A stretch of DNA of 64,000 nt from Ekhidna lutea. GTDB lineage: Bacteria; Bacteroidota; Bacteroidia; Cytophagales; Cyclobacteriaceae. Below, piece by piece: positions 25,832 to 38,700 of this stretch. Position numbers and translations under genes: made by a program. The DNA lies in assembly GCF_900188325.1 (NCBI RefSeq), contig NZ_FZPD01000003.1, positions 248,001 through 312,000 on the forward strand, given 5' to 3'. Each line of letters opens with the position of its first letter. Position 1 is the stretch's first letter. The notes beneath the pieces were generated by a model. It did not search any database, had not been told where the DNA came from, and saw nothing but the letters and a program-made list of their open reading frames with translations.

Positions 25832-27265
25832 TTGAAGAATTTTCAATCACTCTCTGAAATCAGATCAGAGATTGCTGACGGGAAGCTATCAGTTTCCTTA
25901 TTGGTAAAGCACTATCTTAAGCAGATCGAAGATATGAACGGAAGGCTCAATGCCTTCCTTTCTGTTTACGCAGACGAAGCTTTAAGACAGTCCCACTCAA
26001 TTGATCGAAAAATAAAAAACGGTACTGCAGGTAAGCTTGCAGGTATGGTTGTAGGCATCAAAGATGTGTTCGCTTACAAAGATCATCGACTGCAATGTGC
26101 AAGTAATATTCTGCAAGGCTTTCAATCGCAATATACAGCTACCAGCATCCAGCGGTTAATTAATGAGGATGCAATCATTATTGGTCATCAAAACTGTGAT
26201 GAGTTTGCCATGGGCTCTTCAAATGAGAATTCAGCATTTGGCCCGGCTAAAAACCCCATCAATGAGGAGCATGTTCCAGGCGGGTCTTCAGGCGGCTCAG
26301 CTGTGGCGGTAGCTTCAGATATGTGTCAAGTTTCCATTGGTTCAGATACAGGCGGCTCAGTACGCCAACCAGCAGCATTTTGTGGCACTATAGGGTTAAA
26401 GCCCACATATTCACGAATTTCAAGACACGGGCTAGCAGCCTATGCCAGTTCATTTGATACCGTTGGTATTTTAGGGAAAACCGTTGAAGACATAGCTTTA
26501 GTTTTGGAAGTAATGTCTGGCGCAGATGAATATGACAGCACGGTTTCTCAGCAACCTGTTCCCAGGTTCACCGAGGCACTTAAGAATAATAAATATAAGG
26601 TTGCATATTTAAGCGAAACACTGGAGCATCCGAGTCTTAATTATGAGATAAAGGATCAATTAAATGATGTTCTCGAGGATTTAAAATCTGATGGACATCA
26701 GGTAGCAGAAGCACATATTTCGATGTTGGATTACCTTTTGCCTACCTATTACGTGCTGACTGCCGCTGAGGCAAGCTCTAACCTTTCAAGGTATGATGGC
26801 GTTCGTTATGGCGTCCGTAATGAGGGTGGAAATCTGGAATCTATGTACAAAAAGACCCGCTCTAAGAATTTAGGAGTTGAGGTTAAGCGGAGAATAATGA
26901 CCGGAACATTTGTGCTCAGTGCCAGCTATTATGATGCTTATTACACGAAAGCTCAGCGAGTTCGTCGTATGATCCGGGATGAAACAATATCCATACTTGA
27001 ACAGTATGATTTTATCATTTCACCAACCACTCCGACCACAGCGTTTAAAATTGGCGAAATGAAAGAAGATCCAATGCAGATGTACTTGGAAGACCTTTAT
27101 ACCGTTCAAGCCAATGTGACAGGAATTCCGGCAATTTCAATTCCAATCGGCTTTGACAACCAAGGGTTACCCATTGGCGTTCAATTGATGTCAAAAAGCT
27201 TTAATGAAGCAGATTTGCTAGATATTTCTAAACAAATCATTACTTTCAAAGATCAAAAGAGATAG
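25832..27265 (+). CDS. gatA: Asp/Glu-tRNA amidotransferase subunit A (amidase)
   Basis: A 477-residue amidase-signature enzyme. The Ser-cisSer-Lys triad is visible as K77 (VGIKDVF), S152 (GGSSGGSA) and S176 (SDTGGSVRQP). The spacing of 75 and 24 residues equals that of characterised GatA proteins. It releases ammonia from glutamine for the GatCAB complex, which converts misacylated Glu-tRNA(Gln) or Asp-tRNA(Asn). It starts at TTG; the first internal ATG (Met35) would truncate the N-terminal helices. gatC lies 18 kb away on the other strand and gatB is not present in the window. Confidence 0.92.
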   Translation: MKNFQSLSEIRSEIADGKLSVSLLVKHYLKQIEDMNGRLNAFLSVYADEALRQSHSIDRKIKNGTAGKLAGMVVGIKDVFAYKDHRLQCASNILQGFQSQYTATSIQRLINEDAIIIGHQNCDEFAMGSSNENSAFGPAKNPINEEHVPGGSSGGSAVAVASDMCQVSIGSDTGGSVRQPAAFCGTIGLKPTYSRISRHGLAAYASSFDTVGILGKTVEDIALVLEVMSGADEYDSTVSQQPVPRFTEALKNNKYKVAYLSETLEHPSLNYEIKDQLNDVLEDLKSDGHQVAEAHISMLDYLLPTYYVLTAAEASSNLSRYDGVRYGVRNEGGNLESMYKKTRSKNLGVEVKRRIMTGTFVLSASYYDAYYTKAQRVRRMIRDETISILEQYDFIISPTTPTTAFKIGEMKEDPMQMYLEDLYTVQANVTGIPAISIPIGFDNQGLPIGVQLMSKSFNEADLLDISKQIITFKDQKR

Positions 27266-27268
27266 AAT

Positions 27269-28618
27269 ATGATACGAAAATGGTTCCTACTTGGGATTAT
27301 GTTCATTTCATTAGTGGGTAGAGGTCAGGAATTTCAGCTCACAGAAGTGATTCCAGACTACACATATGATGAGGTCGCAGACAGAATGAGCTGCATTGAA
27401 AATGAAGTGCCGCTTGTTTTCAATGAAAGGGTAATGGCTTTTGTGGATTATTTTGCCATTAAAGACCGGGAATACACCGAAGATATAGTTCGGAAAAAAG
27501 AGCTTTACTTTCCTATCTTCTCTGAGACACTGGCGAAACATAATATGCCGGAGGAACTAAAATACCTTGCAATTGTCGAGTCAGGTTTGCGTCCAAACGC
27601 TATCTCACGAGCAAATGCTGTAGGATTATGGCAGTTTATTTCATCTACAGGAAAAATGTACGGATTGCACAGCAACTGGTACGTAGATGATAGAATGGAT
27701 CCGTATGAAGCAACAGATGCTGCAGCCAGACACCTAAGAGACCTATACAACATGTTTGATAGCTGGGAGCTTGCACTTGCAGCTTACAATTGTGGCCCGG
27801 GAAATGTTAGAAAAGCGATAAGAAGAAGCGGCTACAAAAGAGAATTCTGGGAGATTTACAGGTATCTGCCAAGAGAGACAAGGTCATATGTCCCGCAGTT
27901 TGTAGCAATAACGTACTTGTTTAATCACCTTGAAGAACACGGATTTGATCCTCGTGCGGAGCATTTTTACCCGGAGATGGATACCATCATGATCTCTCAA
28001 TACTTTCATGTGGAGACTTTTTGTAATCAGGTAGGACTTTGTCTGGATGACATGCTTTTATGGAATCCTCAAATTAAGAGAGGAGCACTTCCGGAGGGAA
28101 CGAAAAATTTCGCACTAAATATTCCAGTAGAGTGGAAGGAAGAAATAGTAGCAAACCGTGTTTCACTTTATGATACAGCTTCAAAAGTAGGTAAGGAACA
28201 CCTTGACTACCTGGCTAGAAATACACCGGGAAGCACTTATGGACGTGAACGTCTCTATTATCGAGTAAGAAGTGGTGATGTATTGGGGACAATTGCACAA
28301 CAATATGGTGTAAGGGTTTCAGACATCCGTTCCTGGAATGGAATAAGAGGAAATCTCATCAGAGTAGGTCAGCGATTAAGTATTTGGGTGCTTCCAACTT
28401 ATAATTCAAGTAATAAAAGCCTTTATACTGCATCAACCCCACCAACTCCGAAGACAAGTGCGCCCTTGGCTGGCGGATCTGTTTATACAGTAAAGTCAGG
28501 GGATTCTTTGTGGAGCATAAGTCGAAATAACAATACCAGTATAGAAAAGCTGAAACAGGCGAATCGACTAACAACGAATACAATTAAGCCTGGACAATCT
28601 CTGGTGATTCCTAATTAA
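27269..28618 (+). CDS. mltD: MltD-like lytic transglycosylase with two LysM domains
   Basis: A 449-residue wall enzyme that cleaves the glycan of peptidoglycan to 1,6-anhydro ends. It has a signal peptide (about 1-20) and an SLT domain (about 85-215) with catalytic Glu104 in AIVESGLRPNA, then GLWQF (119-123) and AAYNCGPGNV. Two C-terminal LysM domains (about 330-376 and 405-449) each begin with a SGDxLxxI pattern and bind peptidoglycan. A Thr/Pro-rich linker separates them. It starts 3 bp after gatA. With the upstream EnvC-like factor it gives this run a clear wall-remodelling theme. Confidence 0.92.
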   Translation: MIRKWFLLGIMFISLVGRGQEFQLTEVIPDYTYDEVADRMSCIENEVPLVFNERVMAFVDYFAIKDREYTEDIVRKKELYFPIFSETLAKHNMPEELKYLAIVESGLRPNAISRANAVGLWQFISSTGKMYGLHSNWYVDDRMDPYEATDAAARHLRDLYNMFDSWELALAAYNCGPGNVRKAIRRSGYKREFWEIYRYLPRETRSYVPQFVAITYLFNHLEEHGFDPRAEHFYPEMDTIMISQYFHVETFCNQVGLCLDDMLLWNPQIKRGALPEGTKNFALNIPVEWKEEIVANRVSLYDTASKVGKEHLDYLARNTPGSTYGRERLYYRVRSGDVLGTIAQQYGVRVSDIRSWNGIRGNLIRVGQRLSIWVLPTYNSSNKSLYTASTPPTPKTSAPLAGGSVYTVKSGDSLWSISRNNNTSIEKLKQANRLTTNTIKPGQSLVIPN

Positions 28619-28699
28619 GTGGAACCTATTCAAACAATGTCTAAGTTTGAGGAAAGGAATAGTTTTTGCTTTATAAAAGCCAAAAACTGAAACAAAAAC

Positions 28700-29785
28700 A
28701 TGATGCATAAATACATATTTCTTTTGATCGTTCTGGCATTTGGCTGTAGCGAAAGTGCAAGAGAAAAGAACAGAAAGGATATGCTGCCTAAAGCCAGAGG
28801 CGAGGCAGATGAGATTATTTTGGTAGTAGATTCAACTCAATGGGCTGATACATTAGGCCTTGGGGAAGAGCTAAGAAAGACTTTCATGGGACCAATGTTA
28901 GGGCTACCACAAGATGAATCTTTATTTAACGTTTCCAAGGTGAATCCTCGACGGTTGAATTCAGTGTTAAAATCAGCTAAAAACATGGTGTTTGTCATGA
29001 CGCTTGACAGTAAGACACCTGATAGCAGAGTACTTCAGCAATTCTTTACCGACCAGTCGCTCAATCAAATCAAGCGTGACAGCTCAATTTTCATGCGAAC
29101 ACAAAGGGATCTTTTTGCAAAGGGACAGACGGTAATGTTTTTATTTTCTTCCAGTGAAGAGAGGCTCGCTCAGGAAATAAACTACAATCGATCGAAAATC
29201 CGTGAGTTTTTTGAAGCATCAGCCAGGGAGACGATAAAAGAAAAAATCTTCAATAGCCCTAAAAAGCAGCTTGCACAACGAATAAAAGAAACGCACTATG
29301 TTGAAATGACAATTCCGTACGGATGGGAGAAAGCCAGGGATTTGAAGAATTTCGTTTGGTTGCGAAAAATGGACGCTGAAACGGAGCAAAGCATTTTTGT
29401 CTATTATGAGCCATATCGCGATCAGGGAGTGTTTAATGAGATCGGTGAGTTCAGAGATAGGATCACACAAAGGAACTTGTATGATGGGGAAAATCCTGAA
29501 GTACACATCAAACGCCAGGAAATCATCCCTGTATTTACTGAGCGAGTCAATTTCAATGGACACTTTGCTGTGGAAGCAAGAGGTTTATGGAAAATAAGCG
29601 ATAATTCAAGAGGAGGACCGTTTGTCAGCTACACTATCGTAGATGAAGAAGAGGGCCTTATCTACTATGTAGAAGGATATGTTGACTCGCCGGGCACGAG
29701 GAAAAAGAACCTGGTGAGAGAGTTGGAAGCTATTCTATCCACTTTTAAAACAAAAGGGGATATTGCTCCAAAAGATGCAGCTTAA
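28700..29785 (+). CDS. DUF4837 family lipoprotein
   Basis: A 361-residue predicted lipoprotein: hydrophobic start MMHKYIFLLIVLAFGC, with the lipobox Cys at 16, then a charged linker. The mature protein has mixed alpha/beta character (ADEIILVVDSTQWADTLG near 36, RRLNSVLKSAKNMVFVM near 93) and a conserved-looking C-terminal half (ARGLWKISDNSRGGPFVSY near 302). This matches the Bacteroidota DUF4837 family, whose function is not known. It has its own 81-bp upstream gap holding a TAAGTTTG sequence at 28642-28649, so it may have its own promoter. Confidence 0.78.
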   Translation: MMHKYIFLLIVLAFGCSESAREKNRKDMLPKARGEADEIILVVDSTQWADTLGLGEELRKTFMGPMLGLPQDESLFNVSKVNPRRLNSVLKSAKNMVFVMTLDSKTPDSRVLQQFFTDQSLNQIKRDSSIFMRTQRDLFAKGQTVMFLFSSSEERLAQEINYNRSKIREFFEASARETIKEKIFNSPKKQLAQRIKETHYVEMTIPYGWEKARDLKNFVWLRKMDAETEQSIFVYYEPYRDQGVFNEIGEFRDRITQRNLYDGENPEVHIKRQEIIPVFTERVNFNGHFAVEARGLWKISDNSRGGPFVSYTIVDEEEGLIYYVEGYVDSPGTRKKNLVRELEAILSTFKTKGDIAPKDAA

Positions 29786-29821
29786 TCGTATCTAATTATT
29801 GCTTATTCCTTTTTAGTTAGT

Positions 29822-29852
29822 GACCTTTGAAGGTCGGGCGAACTGCCCGATC
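29822..29852 (+). promoter_or_regulatory. two overlapping hairpins upstream of maeB
   Basis: GACCT-TTGA-AGGTC (within 29822-29835) and TCGGGC-GAACT-GCCCGA (29834-29850) share bases around 29832-29835, so only one can form at a time. No T run follows, so this is not a standard terminator. It lies 21 bases before the maeB ATG. It could be a leader switch, a degenerate terminator of the DUF4837 gene or a short dispersed palindrome. Confidence 0.3.
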
Positions 29853-29872
29853 CCAACATTAACCCATAAAGG

Positions 29873-32155
29873 ATGAGTACTACGAAGATCAGGCCAAAGG
29901 AGGCATTAGAATATCATTCAAATAAACCTGCAGGTAAGATTGAGGTGAACTCCACCAAATCGGTGAGCTCACAACATGATTTAGCATTAGCATATTCTCC
30001 AGGAGTGGCAGAGCCTTGCAAGGCCATTGAAGAAAATCCTGAGGATGTTTATAAATACACTGCCAAAGGAAACCTGGTGGGTGTGATTTCCAATGGTACT
30101 GCAGTGCTAGGTTTAGGTGATATAGGACCGGAAGCATCCAAGCCTGTGATGGAAGGGAAAGGCGTACTCTTCAAAAAATTTGCCGGCATAGATGTTTTTG
30201 ATATTGAAATCAATGAAAAAGATCCGGATAAATTCATTGAGATCGTAAAATCGTTGGAGCCAACTTTCGGCGGTATTAATCTGGAGGATATCAAAGCCCC
30301 GGAAAGCTTCAAGATAGAGCAGACACTTCGGGAAAAAATGAATATCCCGATCATGCACGACGATCAGCATGGTACAGCAATCATTTCAAGTGCCGCTCTA
30401 CTGAATGCACTTGAGGTAGTAAATAAAAAAATTGAAGACTTAACAATTGTGGTAAGTGGAGCTGGAGCCGCCGCAATTGCATGTACAGACCTTTACGTTG
30501 CGCTTGGAGCGAAAAAGGAAAACATCCTGATGGCAGATAGTAAGGGAATTCTTAATGCTAAACGCAAGGGTCTTGATGAGATCAAGTCAAGATACGCTAC
30601 AGATAAAGACATTGACACCCTGGATCAGGCCATGAAAGGAGCAGATATGTTCCTTGGACTATCCATAGCAGATGTGGTAACCCCTGCCATGCTTAAGTCG
30701 ATGGCTAATGACCCAATAGTATTCGCATTAGCTAATCCAAATCCGGAAATAGCTTATGATCTGGCTATTAAAACACGTAAAGATGTATTAATGGCTACAG
30801 GCCGTTCGGATCATCCGAATCAGGTAAATAACGTACTTGGTTTTCCCTACATATTCAGAGGAGCATTGGATGTGCGATCCACTGCCATCAATGAGGAAAT
30901 GAAGCTGGCGGCAGTAAAAGCAATCGCCGAGCTGGCCAAAGAGCAAGTCCCTGATATTGTGTTAAAGGCCTATGGGAAAGCAAGCATCCGATTCGGAAGC
31001 GAGTACTTGATCCCTAAGCCGATGGATCCCAGACTTATCACTACCATTTCTCCGGCAGTTGCAAAAGCGGCAATGGATACCGGAGTGGCTCGTATTCAGA
31101 TCAAGGACTGGAAGAAATATGAAGATGAATTGCTGGAGCGTGTAGGTCTTGACCAACGCCTCATTTCAAGGTTTGTTTACAGAGCCAGAAGAAATCCTAA
31201 GAAAGTGGTGTTTGCAGAAGCAGATCATGTAAATATCCTGAAAGCTGCACAGATGACCCTTGACACAGGTATTGGCACTCCAATATTGATGGGTAAGCAA
31301 AACATCATTAAAGCGCTCATAGAAGAGCATGAGCTTGAGGCAATCAAAGACTGTGACATCATCGATCCATACGAGCACATGGATAAGGTGGAGAAGTTTG
31401 CCAAAGAATACACTCAAATGCGTCAACGAAAAGGTATGACTATGCACTTAGCTAAAAAGGCCATGCTAAGTCGGACTTACTTTGGAATGATGATGGTGGA
31501 AAAAGGTGATGCTGATGTCTTAATTTCCGGTTTGTCAAACGACTATCCGAAAACAGTGCTCCCGGCCCTTCAGATAGTGGGAATGGAAGAGGGAGTAAAC
31601 CGTGTGGCAGGCATGTACATCATGAATACTCCGAAGGGGAATTTTTTCTTCGCTGACACCACTGTGAATATGAATCCTTCTGCAGAGGAGCTGGTTGAAA
31701 TCATTGGCTTAACTCACAGAGCAGTTCGGTTTTTCGATTATGAACCTAAAATTGCCGGGTTATCATTCTCAAATTTTGGATCTACCAAAGGTCAGACTCC
31801 AGAGAAAATGGCAAAGGCGGTGAAGCTTGCAAAAGAAAGGTGGCCGGACCTGATTATTGATGGTGAGCTACAGGCCAATGTTGCCCTTAATCGAAGCTTA
31901 AGAGACGAAATGTATCCATTCAATGACCTTAAAGGTCATAATGTGAATACCTTGATATTCCCGGATCTTCAATCAGGAAATATTGCTTATAAAACCTTGA
32001 TGGAGATTGGTGGTGCAGAAGTAATTGGACCAATTCTGATGGGGATGAAAAAGTCAGTGCAGGTATTGCAGCTGGGTAGTTCTGTTAAAGAAATTTATAA
32101 CATGGTCGCCATTGCGGTAGTGGATGCAGGCGTAGAAAAAAGAGATCGACTATGA
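29873..32155 (+). CDS. maeB: NADP-dependent malic enzyme, MaeB type
   Basis: A 760-residue two-part protein. Residues 1-430 are the malic enzyme: the catalytic Tyr region [11 protein letters not shown] (39-49), Lys-containing segments around [14 protein letters not shown], metal-binding acids in EDIKAPE and HDDQHGTA, and the NAD(P) loop [11 protein letters not shown]. Residues about 440-760 are a phosphotransacetylase-like domain. This fusion is typical of MaeB, where the second domain is regulatory, responding to acetyl-CoA in studied examples. It converts malate to pyruvate with NADPH. Its TGA overlaps the ruvA start by 4 bp. Confidence 0.93.
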   Translation: MSTTKIRPKEALEYHSNKPAGKIEVNSTKSVSSQHDLALAYSPGVAEPCKAIEENPEDVYKYTAKGNLVGVISNGTAVLGLGDIGPEASKPVMEGKGVLFKKFAGIDVFDIEINEKDPDKFIEIVKSLEPTFGGINLEDIKAPESFKIEQTLREKMNIPIMHDDQHGTAIISSAALLNALEVVNKKIEDLTIVVSGAGAAAIACTDLYVALGAKKENILMADSKGILNAKRKGLDEIKSRYATDKDIDTLDQAMKGADMFLGLSIADVVTPAMLKSMANDPIVFALANPNPEIAYDLAIKTRKDVLMATGRSDHPNQVNNVLGFPYIFRGALDVRSTAINEEMKLAAVKAIAELAKEQVPDIVLKAYGKASIRFGSEYLIPKPMDPRLITTISPAVAKAAMDTGVARIQIKDWKKYEDELLERVGLDQRLISRFVYRARRNPKKVVFAEADHVNILKAAQMTLDTGIGTPILMGKQNIIKALIEEHELEAIKDCDIIDPYEHMDKVEKFAKEYTQMRQRKGMTMHLAKKAMLSRTYFGMMMVEKGDADVLISGLSNDYPKTVLPALQIVGMEEGVNRVAGMYIMNTPKGNFFFADTTVNMNPSAEELVEIIGLTHRAVRFFDYEPKIAGLSFSNFGSTKGQTPEKMAKAVKLAKERWPDLIIDGELQANVALNRSLRDEMYPFNDLKGHNVNTLIFPDLQSGNIAYKTLMEIGGAEVIGPILMGMKKSVQVLQLGSSVKEIYNMVAIAVVDAGVEKRDRL

Positions 32156-32745
32156 TTACCTATCTCAATGGTCGACTTGCATTCAAAGACCCAACGCATT
32201 TAGTAGTAGATGTTGGAGGAGTTGGATATGAAGTAAAGATCAGCTTGATCACCTATTCTCAGGTAAAGGAGAAGGAAGATATCCTCATTCAAACTTATCT
32301 ACATGTAAAAGAGGACTCTCACACCTTGTTTGGTTTTTACGAGCAATCTGAAAAAAAGCGATTTCTCGATTTATTGTCTATCAATGGAGTCGGTCCGAGT
32401 ACAGCATTGATGATATTATCTTCGTTGGATGCTAAAGAATTGCAGGCGGCTATTGTGCAGGAGGATGTGAAGACAATACAGTCAGTGAAGGGAATTGGAG
32501 GGAAAACAGCCCAGCGAATTATCCTGGAATTGAAGGATAAAATGAAAAAAGAGGGGCTGCTTGATAAATCGATTGAAATTCAACCACGTTTTGATAATAC
32601 ATTGCGTTCTGAGGCGTTATCAGCCTTGACAACTTTAGGAATAAATAAGTCGACAGCTGAAAAAACTGTCGATAAGATTTTGAAAGAATACGGAGAGGAG
32701 ATTAAACTTGAGGAATTGATCAAGCAAGCACTAAAGCGATCTTAA
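32152..32745 (+). CDS. ruvA: Holliday junction DNA helicase subunit RuvA
   Basis: A 197-residue protein of standard length. Domain I is an OB fold ([27 protein letters not shown]), domain II has two helix-hairpin-helix motifs ([16 protein letters not shown] near 74-89, [16 protein letters not shown] near 110-125) and domain III (about 148-197) contacts RuvB. It binds four-way junctions and loads RuvB for branch migration. Coupled to maeB by an ATGA overlap and followed 26 bp later by sprA. The ruvA-sprA-gcvH order is known from Flavobacterium and supports the SprA call. Confidence 0.96.
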   Translation: MITYLNGRLAFKDPTHLVVDVGGVGYEVKISLITYSQVKEKEDILIQTYLHVKEDSHTLFGFYEQSEKKRFLDLLSINGVGPSTALMILSSLDAKELQAAIVQEDVKTIQSVKGIGGKTAQRIILELKDKMKKEGLLDKSIEIQPRFDNTLRSEALSALTTLGINKSTAEKTVDKILKEYGEEIKLEELIKQALKRS

Positions 32746-32771
32746 CCTAATCATATTACAAGCGCCTTTTT

Positions 32772-35700
32772 TTGAGAGTAAATCCATATATACGATTCCT
32801 TTTTGCGTTTCTCATTTTGGGCTTTTGGTCGCAAGCGAATGCGCTGATTTTTCAGCAGCAGGATACTGTACAAAGCGACACGATTGGTCCGTACGAACCA
32901 AGCAAGAAACCAACTTATCAACCTAGCTATCGCTTCGGTGATCCCTTTTCATTTCGAAGCTCACGATCTCCCCTTTTCTTAAGAGACCCCTCACAGCTGG
33001 ACATGCAGGTGCAGTTTAACCCGGACACAACTTCGGAAGATGCTGGTGTAACCTATTCCGTATATGAAAATATTGGAGCCTTGGATTTTCGACCAGCTTC
33101 ATTCATGACCTTTCGGGAATTCAATCAGTACAACAACTCTCAACTCAATCGTGAATACTTCAAAGATCGATCAGCCGGACTAGACGGAGAAAGTGCTGTC
33201 AGTGGCAGAAGTCTGATCCCAAGGCTTTATATCAGCCCGGTGTTTGATCGGATTTTTGGTGGCAGCTATGTGGATATTCAGCCCAATGGGTTTGTAAACC
33301 TTGATTTTGGAGCTCGATTTCAAAGAATTGATAACCCAGCCATTCCGCTTCGTCAGCAGAAAAACGGCTCGTTCAATTTCAATCAGCAAATCAGCATGAA
33401 CGTGGTGGGTAAGGTTGGGGAAAAGCTGGCAATCACTGCCAATTTTGATAACAACAATACATTCGATTTCCAGAATAACCTTAAAGTAGAATACACAGGT
33501 TATGAGGAGGACATTATTAAACGTATTGAAATTGGTAATGTAAGTATGCCTGTTACCAACTCATTGATGAGTGGGGCACAATCCCTTTTTGGCATTAAAA
33601 CAGAACTTCAATTTGGTAAATTGTATGTGACAACTGTCCTTTCTCAGCAAAGAGGAAGAAACGAAACGCTCACCATTGAAAGTGGTTTTCAGGGAAGGGA
33701 ATTTGAGGTTCAGGCATCAGACTATGAAGAAAATCGTCATTTCTTTTTAGGTCACTTCTTTCGAGATAACTATGAGCAGTGGTTGGAAACACTTCCTCAG
33801 GTCACTTCCGGAGTGAATGTTACCCGAATTGAAGTCTACGTTCTCAATCGAAACAACGACACAGAGACCACCAGAAATATTGTGGGATTCATGGATTTGG
33901 GAGAAGGAGATAGGCTGTATCGAGAGAATTCCACAGGTGTTGGAGAAGGTAATGGCGGTCCTACCAGAAATGGAGCAAACGATATTTTTTCTAATCTCAG
34001 GGTTCAAACTGCTGATAATGTGGATCAATTCATTGAGGCCACCTACCCGGATTTTCAAAGTGCAGTTGACTATGTGAAAATAACGACCGCAAGAAAGCTG
34101 GATTTAAACGAATACAAGCTGAATGGCGAGCTGGGCTATATCACACTCAATAGAAGCCTCCAGAGTGATGAGATCCTGGCTGTTGCTTATGAATACACCT
34201 ATAATGGAGCCAGGTATAAAGTTGGTGAGCTGACGGAAGATTACCAGAGCCGATCTGATGATGAAGTGATTTACCTAAAGCTCTTACGACCAAATGAGAT
34301 AAATACCGAAATACCTACCTGGGACTTGATGATGAAAAACATCTACAGCCTAAATGCTGCGCAAATAAGCCAGGAAGGATTCCAGCTAAGTGTCATCTAT
34401 CGGGATGATAACACAGGTCAGGACAATCCGTCTTTGCATGAAGGAAGCAGGCTGAAAGATGAATTATTGGTTGAAATATTTTCACTTGACAGGCTAAACC
34501 CAAATGGTGACAGACAACCTGATGGAAATTTTGATTTTATCGAAGGGTATACAATAGACCCGCAAAACGGGAATATCATTTTCCCTGTTCTTGAGCCTTT
34601 TGGCTCCACACTGGAATCCTTTTTTATAGACGGGGAAGAATCTTTGGTTGAAAAGTATGTGTACGATGAGCTTTATGATGTTCAAAAAGCCGTTGCTGAA
34701 AGAAATTCAAGTAAAAACAAGTTTGTCATTAAAGGGCGCGTCACAGCAGGATCAGCGAGTGAAATCACACTACCCGGAATCAACATTGCAGAAGGATCCG
34801 TAATTGTGACCGCTGGAAATACGCCATTAACAGAAGGGCTTGATTATACGGTTGACTACAATTTGGGTCGTGTTAGAATTTTAAATGAAGGCATACTAAG
34901 CTCAGGGAAGACCATTCAGGTATCTTATGAAAAAGCTGACCTTTTCAATTTTCAAACCCGAACCCTGACAGGTGCTCGTTTCGACTATCGTTTCAGTGAT
35001 AATTTCAACCTTGGAGCCACTGTGCTCCACCTCAATGAGCGTCCCGGAGGTATCTCCCGGTATGCCATTGGCAATGAGCCGACCAGTAATACCAAGTATG
35101 GAGTTGATATCAATTATCAAAATGAATCACGGTTTCTAACCAAAATGGTTGATGCACTGCCTTTGGTGAGTACCAAAGCACCTTCTACCATCACAATCAA
35201 CGCAGAGTTTGCACAGCTTCTTCCCGGCACCAGCAATATTGTTGACGGTCAGGGGACTTCCTATGTGGATGATTTTGAAAACTCAGTAACACCCATAAAT
35301 ATCATGGGATGGCAAGCGTGGAAGTTGGCAGCCACTCCTAAAAGGGAGTTTCCAAATGCCCATGCTAGTCGGGGTATAGATAATAGGTATCAATCGGCAA
35401 AGATTGCCTGGTACACCGTTGATAATAGCATTTTTTATAGAGCCGGGGGGAATAATCGTCCGTCCAATATTTCTGATACTGATCTTGAGAATCATTACGA
35501 GCGAGCGGTATTGCCACAGGAAATTTTCAGACAAAGAGATCAAACGCTTGTTAATTTCAATGAACCCATTTTCGATGTAGCATACTTTCCACATGAAAGA
35601 GGTCAATACAATTACAATCCAAATTTCAACATGGAGTCAGCGAATGATGACTTGGTGGAAGATCGATGGGGAGGTATTACCAGGGCGATATCAAATGAAG

Positions 35701-38700
35701 TTGATTTTAGTGAAACAAATGTTCAATACATTGAATTCTGGTTGATGGATCCATTTATTGAGACAGAGAATGGTAGGGTAAAGGATGGTAACATTAATGG
35801 GTTTGCAAGTGAAGATACGGATGGAGGAGTCTTAGTTTTTAACCTGGGTAAAGTATCTGAAGAGCTGGCTCCTGACGGGAAGCATGCTTTCGAGCAGGGA
35901 CTCCCGGTAGACGGGGAGATCGGGGAAATATCTGACTGGGGCCAGATTACAAAAGAATCCTACCTGACTAATTTCTTTGAGAACTCACCGGGTGCGCGAG
36001 ACAATCAGGATATCGGTATTGATGGACTTAAAGGTGATGATGAGCAATTGATTCTCGAGCAAAACGGAATAGATAATGTATTTCCGGCAGAGGAAAGAGA
36101 TGATATTTCAGCAGATGATTTCAGGTATATTCTGGATGAATTTTACGATCAACAAAATGCAACAATTGTCCAGCGTTATAAAAGCTGGAATGGGATGGAG
36201 GGTAATTCGCCGATTGCTTCTTCTGGAAGTCAGGATTTCATTCCCGCCTCATCCACTCTTCCCGATGATGAAAACGTGGCTCCAAACCTTGATCAAATAG
36301 TCTCGAATGAGGAAGATTATTTTGAGTTTAGGGTGCCTCTCAAACCAGGCCCTAATCCAAGAGGAGGAAATTTGCAGTTAAATGATTTTATTATTGATCA
36401 AATTGCAAGCCCGAATGGTGAATCTACCTGGTACCAGTTTAGAATTCCTCTTGATGATGATGTAATAGAAGAGGGAAATCCAGATATCAGTACAATCAAA
36501 TTCATTCGAATGTATATGACAGGCTGGAGTCAGCCGGTAGTTTTGAGATTTGCACAAATGAGATTGGTTGGCAGTCAGTGGCTTAAATATGATCAAACCT
36601 TAAACGAGCCAGGATTAAACGAACTTCCAAACACACAGGACACAAAAGACTTTACCATTTCGGTTGTAAATATTGAAGAAAACAGCACAACGACCACCGG
36701 AGGAGTTCGATATGTTTTGCCACCGGGACTCGATCGGGATATTGACAATACCACTACGCAAAATCGAAGAATCAATGAGCAATCGCTTCAAATCTGCGTC
36801 GAAGATTTAAAAGACAAAGACGCCAGAGCTGTATATAAAACAAACCTTGGGTATGATTTGATAAACTACGGTCGGATGAAAATGTTCTTTCACGCTGAAT
36901 CATATCAAAACGATGTGGTGTTGGATGATGAAGTCACAGGTTTTATCAGGCTGGCCACCAACAATAAAGACAATCCGCACTATTATGAAATTGAAGTGCC
37001 CCTGAAGATCACGCCCCCGGATCCAAGCGGAAATATAGATGACATCAGAAGGCAGGTGTGGCCGTTGGAAAACGAGCTTGATTTTAGCATCAAAGAGTTA
37101 ATTGGGGTAAAAGCTGAGCGTAACCGCGCAAACCTCCCCATCGATGTGCCATACACGTCATTGTCTAATGACGGAAAATACAAGTTCACAGTCTATGGTA
37201 ATCCGGATCTGAGTGCGGTAATCGAATTAATGATTGGTGTGAGAAATCCTGGAGATGATGAATCTACATCACCCAAGTCTGTATGTATATGGGCAAACGA
37301 ACTACGTGTGACTGATTTTGATACGAACGCCGGATGGGCGGCTAATGCACGCGTAAGCACAAAGCTTGCCGATTTGGGTACCATATCAGCATCCACCAGA
37401 TATACATCCATTGGTTTTGGAGGCATTCAGCAACGAATCTCCGAGCGAGCAAGAGCTGAAACCAGGCAATATGACGTGTCGGCAAACATGAATCTCGAAA
37501 AGTTTTTGCGGCCGGACAAAACAGGACTGGTGCTACCCATGTTTGTGAGTTACGAAAAGACAACCATCACTCCTCAATTTGATCCACTCGATCCTGATGT
37601 GCCTCTGGAAGCATCATTGGAAGCTTTTGATAATAGCGAGGAACGTGAGAAATATCGAAGAATTGTAGAGGATAGAACCACTCGTCGGAGTATCAACTTC
37701 ACCAATGTGCGAAAAGAAAAGGTGAACCCCGACTCCAGAAGCAGAATATATGATATTGAAAACTTCTCCTTTAGCTACGCCTATAGCGACCGGCTGACCA
37801 GTAATGTCAATACACATACCCTATTGAATAAAACAGTAAGTGGAGGTGTCAATTACAATTTCTCTCCGGCAACATTGAATCTTGAGCCTTTTAGTGAAGC
37901 TGAGGCACTTTCGTCTCCCTATTTGGCTCTTATAAAAGACATTAATTTCTCCCCTATTCCTTCAAATTTCTCATTCTCTACAAACCTTCGAAGAGACTTT
38001 AGATTGACTAGATATTATGATAATGAGTTGCAGCCACTAGGTGTAGATGAAATAAATTATGAACGTGCATTTTCATTTGCGAGGAACTACGGATTCAGAT
38101 GGGACATTACAAAAGGCCTGGGTTTAACCTATAGTGCAACTGCCAACGCGGTAATCGATGAACCTGAGGGTATAATCGAGGGTGATATTAATACTCAGGC
38201 GGAAAAAGAATATATCTGGGATCAGATATTCACCTTGGGCCGAATGAAGAATTTTAATCAGAGTGTTCAACTCAATTATTCATTGCCACTGAACAAACTA
38301 CCATTTACAGACTGGCTTTCTTCTGATGCCAGATATTCAGTAGGCTACAGTTGGATTGCGGGAGCCATAAACAGAACAAGAAGTGATACAATAAGTAGGA
38401 GTGAGGATGAGCTTTTCTTCGGAAACTTCATAAGCAATCAGCGTACCATGGGACTGAATGCCAGAGTGGATATGAATAAACTTTATGATAAGGTTACATT
38501 TCTGAAGAATGCAAACACACCACCAGGAAGAGGAGAAAAAGTAAGTCCCGGCAATAAAGCACTTCAATTCCTGATGATGCTGAAATCGATCAACGGATCG
38601 TACAACATCAATGAAAGCACTTCACTCCCCGGCTTTAAGCCGAATGCATTTTTGTTTGGATTAGATAGTGGATTCAATGCGCCGGGATTTGAGTTTATTT

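Noticed and set aside
28660-28690. AT-rich hairpin before the DUF4837 gene
   Set aside because: The stem contains a bulge, is mostly A-T pairs and lies within the leader; no T run follows, so it is not called a terminator.
33817-34077. Small open frames within sprA and other large genes
   Set aside because: They are out-of-frame shadows without ribosome sites or recognisable sequence.
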